Below, piece by piece: positions 1 through 9,300 of a DNA stretch of 64,000 nt. Origin of the DNA: Metarhizium brunneum. Taxonomy: Eukaryota; Ascomycota; Sordariomycetes; Hypocreales; Clavicipitaceae. The stretch is taken from contig NC_089422.1 in assembly GCF_013426205.1 (NCBI RefSeq), forward strand, positions 9,327,001-9,391,000. Reading direction: 5' to 3'. A program made the position numbers and the translations under genes. The first letter of the stretch is position 1. Every line of letters begins with the position of its first letter. Under the pieces are notes generated by a model. That model ran no database searches and was not told the origin of the DNA. It saw only the letters and a program-made list of their open reading frames with translations.

Positions 1-44
1 TTCAAACTACTTGCTCTGCATCCACAAGTTGGCTCCAGCCAAAT

Positions 45-704
45 ATGATGTACTCTACCTCCAACCGCAAAGGCGGAGTCCTCCTCTTCCTATTTTCCCT
101 CCTGAGCTCCTTGCTCCTCTTTTCCTCACAGTCAGGTACTGCCCTTGGAGCCCCTGTCAGCGACCTCAGCAGCCTTGAGCTCTATCCTCGCAACAAGCAC
201 ATCCCAGACAAGAATGAAGTCGTGGAATTGATCAGGGATGGCAAAGACTTCCACAAGTACGCCAAGGAGGGGCATCCACACAAGGACAAGGCTGCTTTCT
301 TCTCGGGCCAAGGCAGGCAGACGATTGCCAAAATCAGAGACTGGGCGACGGCGAAAAAGCAGGGACTCACCACAGTCCGCGACATCTGGAAGAGCGACAA
401 CTTCTACCAGCAGGGCCAGTACAAGGACATTGACGCCGAGACCTTTAGAGACTTCCAGAAGGCGTTTTCCAAGTACTATGCGCAGCAGGCAAAGGGAAAG
501 GCCTACCTCATCTTCCCGCATGATCAGACGCCCAAAAGGGACGGCATTTTCTGGAGCGTCGAGCTCGATGAAATTATCAGCCATGGCAAGGTGGACGTGA
601 TCATCTGGCTTGATCAGAACAAGATAGGCGAAAAGGAGTATCATCAGGATAACGAAGAGAGAATCTATTGGAAGAAGGGTGAGAGGAAGCCTGACGGCGC
701 GTAA
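45..704 (+). CDS. Small secreted protein, candidate effector
   Basis: Single open frame of 219 residues. The N-terminus has a charged start (residues 1-10), a long Leu/Phe/Ser hydrophobic core (about 12-27) and an Ala-Leu-Gly-Ala stretch near residues 33-36 that would suit signal peptidase, so export is likely. The mature part is hydrophilic, has no cysteines, and carries a pattern of SG...A..WA..G..T followed by YA..A.G.A and a late FW..E...I motif. That layout recalls small fungal secreted proteins with an ADP-ribosyl-cyclase-like or toxin-like fold, but I do not recognise a defined family and the comparison is a guess. Two ATGs sit side by side at 45 and 48. Only 44 bases lie upstream in the window, so promoter and any earlier exon cannot be judged. 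The start is chosen because it gives the signal peptide. Confidence 0.7.
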   Translation: MMYSTSNRKGGVLLFLFSLLSSLLLFSSQSGTALGAPVSDLSSLELYPRNKHIPDKNEVVELIRDGKDFHKYAKEGHPHKDKAAFFSGQGRQTIAKIRDWATAKKQGLTTVRDIWKSDNFYQQGQYKDIDAETFRDFQKAFSKYYAQQAKGKAYLIFPHDQTPKRDGIFWSVELDEIISHGKVDVIIWLDQNKIGEKEYHQDNEERIYWKKGERKPDGA

Positions 705-1441
705 AGCTACATATGTAGCGAGCGGCATGCGTAGAGTTTGCGGGTGCAAGGAGCTTCGGGGGGCAAAGGCCAGAGGTGGATGGAATGTGGAACTTTGACT
801 GGATAGAGTTACCTTCTTCAAGCTGTATGTTGATCGCTATATTTTACAGGTGATAAATGAGATTATCACTTGTTTTTGCCTTTAAATACCACAAATCCTT
901 TAAGAAAAGTGCATTGATGTTAAGTCAGGAAGTTTTTCAATATATGGATAGCTTATGAGATAGTAGTCCAGGCTATATAGGATGAGTAATTTCCCTCTTG
1001 ATACATCCCCTGTAAGCCGTGAATCCGGTGACCAGGCTCCGTTAAATCTCATCATCTATCAATAGATGCATGCTTTGCCTCAAATATTCGCAGACAATGA
1101 CTTCCGGGTCCACCACGAAACTAACGCCCTGCAGCACTTTATAACGCTCCGGGTCATAAGACGGAGTTCAAACAATAGGCCGTTGGTCAATCACCGCTTA
1201 TAGCCAATGACGCTGTGGTGAGCTTCGGACAGGGCCATGGTATCAACTATGGAACTGGCTCCTTGGTCTTTTCAGCCCAGCCCCAGTGAATAATACATTG
1301 GACGGGGGCACATGATCCAACGATGAGTGACACCAGCTGCCTTGCTGTACTAAAAGAGGAGTACGCTACCATCAATGGGGTAGATGCATTTCTAGACTAT
1401 GCGAAATTTGCCTCAAGTACAAACAAAACTCTTTGATTCCC
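705..1441. other. Intergenic, no gene seen
   Basis: No supported coding region. The stretch is moderately AT-rich and separates the secreted-protein gene from the convergent DUF6914-like gene, so it should hold both 3' ends. Confidence 0.5.
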
Positions 1442-1984
1442 CTACTCTCCGTTTTGTGCACTGTATGTCACCACCTTTGGCTGGGTAGAATCAGTCAACT
1501 TCATTCTGTCGTCAGCGTAAGCAAGCGCCCAATCCTTGAACGGTTCAATATCAAAGGTCCATGCCCAATTCTTCCCTTGCAGCGCCAGAATAACATTCAC
1601 GGTCCAAGTCACGCAGCTCTCCTGCGGATTCGTGTTTTTAACCGGCAAGGGAATGCTGGCAAAAAACTTCTCTAGTTCAAGGTTTAATACATCCTCCGGT
1701 ATATGACCGATAACGATGCGCCCAATAAGCTTGGAACTAAGCTCGGGGTCAATGTTTTCTTTAGGACGGAACCACCAGTTCATGTGAGGATTCTTCATCC
1801 TGAAAGTGGCGGGGTCAATTTCAGATGCATCCGTGGCTTCATACGCATTGCAATCTCGGCCGTGACTACTTTCCGGCATGACCATCATTCCCCAGTGGAA
1901 AGCGTCGTACCCAAAAATTCGCCGGGAATGACCTTTGGAAAGAGTATCCCGATGGTACAAGGCGACGGTAGCTAATCGTGCCAT
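1442..1984 (-). CDS. DUF6914-like conserved fungal protein
   Basis: About 180 residues from the ATG at 1984. The start is preferred over an in-frame upstream ATG (2071) because residues from MARLATVALYHRD onward look like the conserved domain start. Visible conserved elements are VALYHRD, then YDAFHWGMMV, then an YEATDASE segment, a GRIVIGHI strand, and IPLPV...ESCVTWTVNVI near residues 118-135, followed by a terminal helix. This order matches my memory of a small fungal family (DUF6914) with an NlpC/P60-like feel: His in the first strand pair and Cys in CVTW could form a catalytic pair, but that is inference. No signal peptide or membrane segment is seen. An upstream exon is possible, because a GTAAGT-like donor lies just before the chosen start on this strand. 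Confidence 0.55.
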   Translation of the reverse strand: MARLATVALYHRDTLSKGHSRRIFGYDAFHWGMMVMPESSHGRDCNAYEATDASEIDPATFRMKNPHMNWWFRPKENIDPELSSKLIGRIVIGHIPEDVLNLELEKFFASIPLPVKNTNPQESCVTWTVNVILALQGKNWAWTFDIEPFKDWALAYADDRMKLTDSTQPKVVTYSAQNGE

Positions 1985-2857
1985 GGTGGAGTCTGGTATC
2001 AAAGTAGTATCCAACCTGGAGGGTATTTCTGTAAGTATGGCAGCGGTGGTTCTTCTGATTAAACTCACCAACGTTTTTGTAGACGATAGAGAAACAGCCG
2101 CTTGAGGGGAAGAGTTTACAATAAGGCTGGTGTAGACAGTTTGATGACGGGAAAAAAGCGAGATGAATGCCGCGGGATTTCTGGTTTTAAGTAGTTATCC
2201 CCCGAGTGTTGGTTGTGGTATATTAGAAGCCCGGCCCTTTTGCTGGTGCCAGCGGCAGGCAGCCAGCCTCGCTGGGGGCTGTCCGGCTGTGCCCAATCAA
2301 GGTGCCTCTCTTACCGCTGGCACTATCGTCATAATGACATTTCTCATGAGCCTCACAAGCGCGTCGGATCGGTCATAATCGCCTGCATGATGCAGCCCTA
2401 AGCGCCCCGGTGTGGAGATGGTCCCACGTTTGAAACCGACTCAGCCGTCGACTTGCATCGTGGGTGACAAAGGCATATGCAATTATATCCAATCATGGGA
2501 TAATGGGAGCTTCCACCGGAGAGCTAAACCTGGGTAAACAAGCATGGGAGGTCACATTGGCCTATTGGGACACCACTTGTTGGCGTGCTGTTGGTTGTGT
2601 AATTTTTATGACATGGAGGGCGGCGGCCACGCTTATCTTGTTGCAGCGCATGCAAGCGTGCAAGGCTACACGGCTTGATTCTCAGGGACTCTCCCTCGTT
2701 GTTGCTCTTTATTTCTGAAAAAAAAAAAAAAAAAAGTCAAAAGCCTGAAAGTAGAGTCTTCCCTCGCATTAATGAACAGAAAGCTTAAAGGTCCACTATA
2801 CTCAACTCAACTTTTCCTCGCTTCTTGTTTCTTGCCATTCAACTTCTTGTAAATTAC
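1985..2857. other. Intergenic with 18-base A tract
   Basis: No supported gene. An uninterrupted run of 18 A at 2718-2735 lies 120 bases beyond the 3' end of the phosphotransferase-like gene. It could be a slippage tract or the tail of an old retrotransposed copy, though I see no open frame or target-site duplication next to it. Confidence 0.4.
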
Positions 2858-3790
2858 CTAGGTTACGACAGTAGTGTCATAATTTCCTCTAGCCAAGGCA
2901 AGAGACCACAAGTCTTTTGATTTGAGACCAGCTCTTTTCCTCAACCATTCTGCGGAAGGAGTCGAACCCTTGGTATGAACGTGGGGATTGGAGAATGTGC
3001 CAGAAATCGTCCCCGGCTCCGGTAGCCTTCTCCAAAGGATTCGCTCCGCTGCAAGTTCCGTCTCATAGCCAGGCAAGATAAGACGCATATATTCCACCCA
3101 AACATCTTGACCCATAAACATATTATAGTGCACCTTTGTATATTCCCAATACTCCGGATACCATCCCGCAAAAGCCCAGTCAATGATGGCTATAATACGT
3201 CCGTTTCGCACCATGATATTCCTTGGCGCTAGATCTGCGTGGGTAAAGTACGTTGCATAGCTGCCCGTGTGCGTCTTTGCTACTTCCGGGCCAAGAAACG
3301 GCTCGACATCTTCCATGATTAAATGCCCTCGCGTAAGTGAGTGAAAGCCGTCGTGGCTTACGGGTCCAAAGAAGCGAAAGCCAATGCGGCAGTCAAACGC
3401 CGGGTTCTGGAGCGCAGACGAGACCATGCCCTGTTTTGGAGGCTGCAGCGCGCGGAGGCTCGACAAGTGGTTTTTGAGATCGTCAAAGATGGCCATCATC
3501 TGGCCTTTTGACAGATGCTCCCACGCTTCCTCCAAGGTTTCACCACAAATAAATTCCATCTCAATGTAGGTAAAGTGACCCTCGTTATGCACAGCATAGA
3601 TTTTGGGCACCGGAACCGTGGTGTGCGCGGCGACGTAATTCATGGCCTCGACTTCGGTGGGATCGCATGGTCCCTTGATTACGCGATGCCAGCTGACTCT
3701 GTATGTAGAAGGGCCGAGGGGCGGGAAAAGCAGTTTGCCCAGCCAGAGTCGCCACCGAAGCGGGAACAGACTTCCAATGGATTGGCCCAT
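2858..3790 (-). CDS. APH/choline-kinase-like phosphotransferase family protein
   Basis: Intact 310-residue open frame. The protein belongs to the aminoglycoside phosphotransferase (APH, protein-kinase-like) fold. The N-lobe shows RVIKG with the likely ATP-binding lysine near residue 39, and TTVPVPKIYAV leading to the hinge (YIEMEFICGETL). The catalytic loop is HADLAPRNIMV at about residues 183-193, with Asp as the base and Asn as metal ligand. It is followed by IIAIIDWAFAGWYPEYWEY at about 198-216, where IDW provides the second metal-binding Asp. These are the family's key residues and all are present, so an active kinase is plausible. In filamentous fungi this family is large and substrates are mostly unknown; resistance to an aminoglycoside should not be assumed. 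The start ATG at 3790 gives a length normal for the family. It reads towards the DUF6914-like gene on the same strand. Confidence 0.85.
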   Translation of the reverse strand: MGQSIGSLFPLRWRLWLGKLLFPPLGPSTYRVSWHRVIKGPCDPTEVEAMNYVAAHTTVPVPKIYAVHNEGHFTYIEMEFICGETLEEAWEHLSKGQMMAIFDDLKNHLSSLRALQPPKQGMVSSALQNPAFDCRIGFRFFGPVSHDGFHSLTRGHLIMEDVEPFLGPEVAKTHTGSYATYFTHADLAPRNIMVRNGRIIAIIDWAFAGWYPEYWEYTKVHYNMFMGQDVWVEYMRLILPGYETELAAERILWRRLPEPGTISGTFSNPHVHTKGSTPSAEWLRKRAGLKSKDLWSLALARGNYDTTVVT

Positions 3791-4506
3791 GGGTGTTGGA
3801 GATTATTTGCGTTGATATTTGGATGATGAAGAACTGATGGGGATGAGAGCATGGAGCAGCTGTTGTACAAATGTAAGGGGTGTGGTCACGTGATTCGCCA
3901 TCCCCCAGCCAACGCCGCCGTCATTTGGAGCCTTTATTACGGACTCGTAGGCATCTCTGTTGGTTTAAATAGATCATCGTTAATCCCTTTACAGCAAAGG
4001 GGATGTCAAATAATGCTTTCTGGGGCTGAACAGACAATATTCACTTGAGAGTGTGGACAACTGCCTCGACTAGTAAATCTGACATTCCTTAGCCAACCCT
4101 AACCCTAACTCTTATGCAAACAACAAGAGATCTCGATTATGTTAGGCCAAATTTAACAAATCACGCCAGGGCAGGCCAGATAGGCGAGCAAAAGTCGGAC
4201 GAAGGGCATTCTCAGCTTGGCATGTCAAGTCCCATTACATGGCTACGCAGTAGAAATGGTTTGCCTAAATGACAGAGGCTTCTCTTGTTGTCGCGCCTTC
4301 CGACTTCCGTTTTTTCAGCACCTCGCTGGTAAGTTCACGCAGGCTACGTGTCTGCTAATTTATATATAGACTTGGCGTCCATTATCCTAAGCACGAACAT
4401 TACAGAGCTACAGTTATTTCAGATGTGATTATCTAATATTTCTTGCACTACTTCAGAGGTTAAGAATACCCTCTCCTGCTATAATTCCTGCATAATGTTG
4501 TGCGAC
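3791..4506. other. Intergenic with short telomere-like repeat
   Basis: No gene seen. It is the likely promoter region of the phosphotransferase-like gene, and it contains the CCCTAA-type repeat listed separately. Confidence 0.45.
4095..4110. repeat. Interstitial telomere-like CCCTAA repeat
   Basis: The sequence reads AACCCTAACCCTAACT: two full CCCTAA units and a partial third. Fungal telomeres commonly use TTAGGG, so this may mark an old chromosome-end or repair event, or it may be chance. Confidence 0.5.
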
Positions 4507-5833
4507 CTATTTGTCCGTAGCAGCTATAGCAGCAGATGGATTGTTCTTAAGCCGGGGAAGGAGGCCTTGAATTTCGACTAGACAAAACTGTAGTTCTTCT
4601 GGGAGCTTGGCAGCAAATTCGGCTGCATCCGACATTTGTCGCCTGTCCGCCCTTGGCCTCGTTTCGTATAATGTATAGATGGCCTGAACTGATATCGTTG
4701 GTTGTCAAGATGGCACCGCGACCCTCTTTGAACGCTGCGCCATCAAGCACATTTAGCAAGCCCGACAAGGCTATACGCCCCCGGGTGGAAGTAGCTGATG
4801 CGCGGTTGGCTTCTGTTGTGACAAGCGGTATCTTGTGACAAGGGCTCAATAGAGGGCTTGGAGCAATTTAGCCCAATTCAACTAATAACAGTCTTTGGTA
4901 TCAAAGGTCCTTGGTTTTCCTCAAGGCCTTGAGGGACCGAAGACGTCTATTTATACAAGAAGTCGGTGAGGACCTTCTGCCCTAATCCCGTGACCGTAGC
5001 CCTTATGTAACAGGGCAATTTCCGTCTAACATATCTCGTGACGGAGGGACATTGGCGTGAAGGTCAGTCCCGGACACGGATGTGACCAGCATATTCGACG
5101 TCTTTGAGAAGAACAGAACATTGTTCCAGGAGACTAGCAAAGAGGAACGCCAGATCGTCCTCAGTGGTACTGGTATTATCAAGATTAATAATGTAGATAC
5201 GCATTCCGAAGAAGCCAGCCATGGCAAGGTTCAGAGACCTTTTACCGGTTCCTGATGGCCCATGGAAGAGATAGCTGCGCCTGTAGGGAATTCCCCGATT
5301 AGAATACCATTGCTTCTTGAACAGTTCAAGATACTCGGTAGCGTCGCAGATAATTTTCTTCTTGACTTGCTCATCGAGAATGATGGAGGGAAAAGGTCAA
5401 TTCGGCCGGGACATGCACCGCTGCCATGACGGATCTTTGCCCAACACACTGCCCCCAACGGCACTGGGCTAAAATGGAATTTTTGGCTTCGGTCTTGGAT
5501 ATTTACAGCATCCTCTGCCGTGTTCGAGTCACCAAGTCCGTCTCTGTCGTCGGCATGGTCCCTCCAGAGGTAGCTAGCTATTCCGTGAAGAAATATCTGC
5601 GTTTACGAAGAGCTGCCGCGATTCCCGGTGAGAATACTGGAGAGAAATCTATAGTGGTTGCTGACGAGGAGTTGACGACTATCAGGGGTCACGGTGACAA
5701 GGGAGGTTGGGGAAACTAGCATAAATGGCGACAACGAGTAAAACCCTCGTGAAACATAGTCTTGTTTATATCCGTGACATGGCAATTTAATACTAGTTGT
5801 TATAGAAATGGCTAGTTCTTGCCTTGATGCCAT
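4507..5833 (-). pseudogene. Degraded BCS1-type AAA ATPase
   Basis: Pieces of a BCS1-like mitochondrial AAA ATPase are recognisable in order but in different frames. At 5380-5040 on the minus strand one reads FPPSILDEQVKKKI, then WYSNRGIPYRRSYLFHGPSG and TGKRS (Walker A region), then INLDNTSTTEDDLAFLF. A stop codon follows shortly after VEYAGHIRVRD. At about 4840-4690 comes GRIALSGLLNVLDGAAF with ILTTNDI (the Walker B/sensor region of the family). The reading then shifts frame to RPRADRR and DAAEFAAKLPEELQF before a stop at 4507-4509. The segment between LTTND and RPRAD is much shorter than in the family, implying an internal deletion. Frameshifts, a premature stop and the deletion make it a pseudogene. 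The N-terminal part up to 5833 is only weakly recognisable. Confidence 0.75.
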
Positions 5834-6346
5834 GCCCGGGAGTCATGCCATGGATGCGATTCTACTAAGGGACTTGTCTAGTTGGTTCAATGTTACTTTA
5901 AAACACAGAATGTTGCGCACTTTCAGACTAGAAGCAGCGTCTTTTCACCCTGTTTGAGACCTGAGATGACAATCCGTCAAAGAGTGAGCCGAGCCCGCTG
6001 TGGCCTGGCACCTTGTCATGTCAGCTAACAGCTCATTGGCTACAGCCGCTGATACACACAGCTTCCAATACACCTACTCGATGCAGTGTAACTTTCAAGT
6101 ACTCCGTATTGCCATGTTATTGGCTTCTGATGATGTGTGAGCAGCACAATTGACGCCCAAAGACGGCAGGCATAATCGCTGGGCACTCATGAAGTCCGGC
6201 GCACATGCCTTGCCAAGTTGGATCTTTTGGGGGCGGCTCCTTCCATGTCTCTTTTTCTCTGCCTTGTCCCTTTGTGGCTTCCCCTCCCCTCACTTAATCA
6301 TACTTTCTCTCGATTATTTTGCTTCATCCCCAAGACGGCAAAGAAG
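5834..6346. other. Intergenic, upstream region of the NLR-like gene
   Basis: No gene supported. A GTACTCCGTA motif lies near 6100. Just before the NLR start (6290-6346) the DNA is pyrimidine-rich, as is common upstream of fungal start codons. Confidence 0.45.
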
Positions 6347-9300
6347 ATGGCGTCTTCCCATGAGAATAAAACTGTTCTTTTCCGGGCCAACCCCGCCACT
6401 CGGGACGCGAATGCTGACCTCGATATCATTGCCATCCACGGCTTGGACACGCAGTCACCCGGGACATGGGCCTACTCCAAAAGTCCGGGCGAAGACGTCA
6501 ACTGGCTGCTTGACGAGAACATGCTCGCAGCAAGGGTCAAAGGAGCTCGAATTTTCACCTGCAACTGGCCCGCCGAGCTGGTCCAAAAACCCGACACCAT
6601 TGCAACGACACTCGAGGAGTCGGCGCGGCATCTGCTCAACTCGCTCACCCTCCACGTGGCAGAAGGCCGCAGGGAAACACCGAGGAGACCAAGACGGCCC
6701 ATTCTTTTCATCGCCTCGTGTCTTGGAGGCATCATCTTAATCAAAGCTCTGGCAAGAGATCCGAAGCTGGGTAGTGATGAGCGGGACCTCACGGCTCTCC
6801 GGAAAACGACCCGGGGCATTGTTTTTCTGGCCACGCCGTTCCGTGGCACGTCGTTTAAAGAAATTCCCGAGTTCGTCTTGCCTCTCTGGGCATGGCTCGG
6901 TGGCCGCTCGGTATCGGCTTTGATCGATTGCACGAGGGAGCCGCCACCCCATCTCGACGAGCTCGTCCGTGACTTTGTAGAGCTACAACGTAAACACGAC
7001 ATACACGCCGAATACTTCTGGGAGGGAATGAAGACTAATCTGCTACGAAAAGTTTGGCTGTGCTGGGTCTTTTCCCCTTTCCTACACATAGTCTGGATAG
7101 TGGTATTACTTGCTGCTGTGTTACTATTACATAATACTTCACAAGCTCATCATTTCACGCCCTGGCTGTTGGTCGTCTACTCCCAATGGTTATCAGGCGC
7201 TAGAGCTTTTCAGCCAAAAGAGGTAAATGTCCTTCTGAGAGTAATGCCTGGATTGGATCTCTCTACGCACCCCCTCGCGAATCTTCCTTTATCATGTAGC
7301 TTACATGTGCTAGCTGGTGCATGAAGATTCGGCCACTTTGATAGGAGGGAGAAAACAGCGTCTTGATCGACCCCACGTCCTAATGAACAAGTTCGGTGGC
7401 CCCAAGTGTCAAGCTTACTCGACCGTCGCGAAAACTATTGAAGAAATGGCTGTAAAGATCCGAGAGGGGAGCCTACTCGCCAGAGCGGATCGCATGATTA
7501 AAGAAAGATATTTTAACAGTGGCAAGCTCAAGATTAAAAGATTGTCGGGCGATTCTCTTGCCATGAGATCATGCTACATTAACCTCGCTATTGTCGAAAA
7601 GGCTGGCGACGGTAAGAGTCATGAGGCAGATGACTCGGTGTCTTTTTCGCTCTTGGATCGACAAAAAGTTGAGATACCCGAAGAGATACGTCGGGTCGAT
7701 TTATCAAAGATATTCGACGCTCAGCAAAATAAAGGGGGGAAGCAACCAAGACGTATCCTGATTCGGGGACGCGCGGGAGTCGGCAAGACCACGTTATGCA
7801 AGAAAATAGTCCACGATTTCTATACACCAGAAACTGAGCTACATTGCTCATGGACGAGATTGTTCGATCGCCTTCTTTGGATACCCTTACGCAATCTTAA
7901 ATTAGGCAACACACGGGACACCCCAGGATACAACCTCGAGAAGCTCCTTTTGCATGAGTTCTTCTCGCGGCCAACCAGCGAACCCGAATTCGCTAGAGAA
8001 CTATCGGAATCAATGACAGCAGTCGCCAATAGGACCCTATTTCTCCTTGATGGTCTTGACGAGATTTTACACGACTTGAGTTCCAGTGGCGACATGTATG
8101 CTTTTGTCCAGGAGTTGTTGAGTCAACCAAACGTCATCATCACATCCCGGCCGTCTGCAGCAGGTCTTTCCAGGGGCGTGAGCCCTCCGGACCTCGAGCT
8201 GGAAACTGTTGGCTTCTATCCAGATCAGGTTGATGAATATGTCAGAATGGCCTTCACCGACACGCACAAAGTCGAGCAAGTGCGCAACTTTCTCAAACAA
8301 CATTGGCTTATTCAGGGTCTAGTGCGAATTCCGATTCAGCTAGATGCCCTCTGTTATACTTGGAATGACAGACTAGAAACGGTGCCAGACACCATGACTT
8401 CCATGTACGAGTTGATCGAGCTCAAGCTGTGGAAGAAAGATGTAGTCCATCGACTAGGATTGAGACGTGAAGATAATGAGCCTCTTAGCGAAGACGATCT
8501 TCAGAGCGTCGGGCGGGAATATGTTGAAAAGCGTGTTCCCCAAGAGATGAGCTTGTTGGAGGGCCTTGCGTTCAGTGGACTAATCAACAACATTATTGAT
8601 TTCCAAGAGACACATGTGAAGACGATAGCTGGCAAATTTTGCGCCGGGTTTCTTTACAGCAAGATTTGTCGAGATGTTTCCTTTTTGCGATCGTCAGACT
8701 CGTCCGTAGCGACAGCGGACCAAAGACATCACTTCATACACCTCACCTTCCAGGAATATTTCGCGGCGCGGTATTTTGTCAAGCAGTGGAAATCGAAGCG
8801 TAATTTGGTCACTATTCGGTTTAAAAACGAAGCGAGCTCCAACACTGTCGATGTGAGCGTTGAGGACTTTGTGCGCGACGAAAAGTATAATGCACGCTGC
8901 GATATCTTCTGGCGCTTCGTCGCCGGCTTGCTCGGTGGAAATGATGACCAAATCTGTGACTTCTTCTGCATGGTCCAAAACGAGCCGCGCGACCTCCTTG
9001 GCCCGGTCCATCAACGGCTAGTAATACATTGTCTCAGCGAGATGTCATTGCCAAAGGTGCCCAAGTTCCAGAAGTTTTACCAGCATCTCGAGTACGAAGC
9101 GAAACAATGGCTATTATTGGAACTTGGAGGGAGCCGTCGCTCGCGACTAGCAGCTGAGATGGAATTTCCAGGCAAGGTTTTAGCGGAAGCTTTGGAGGGC
9201 TTTCCAGAGATGGAACCTCAGCTGTATGATTCATTACTTGCCAGACCGGTGCTTCCCTTGGCAGTGATGGACCACATAGCTTCTTGTCTGGGAGATGGTG

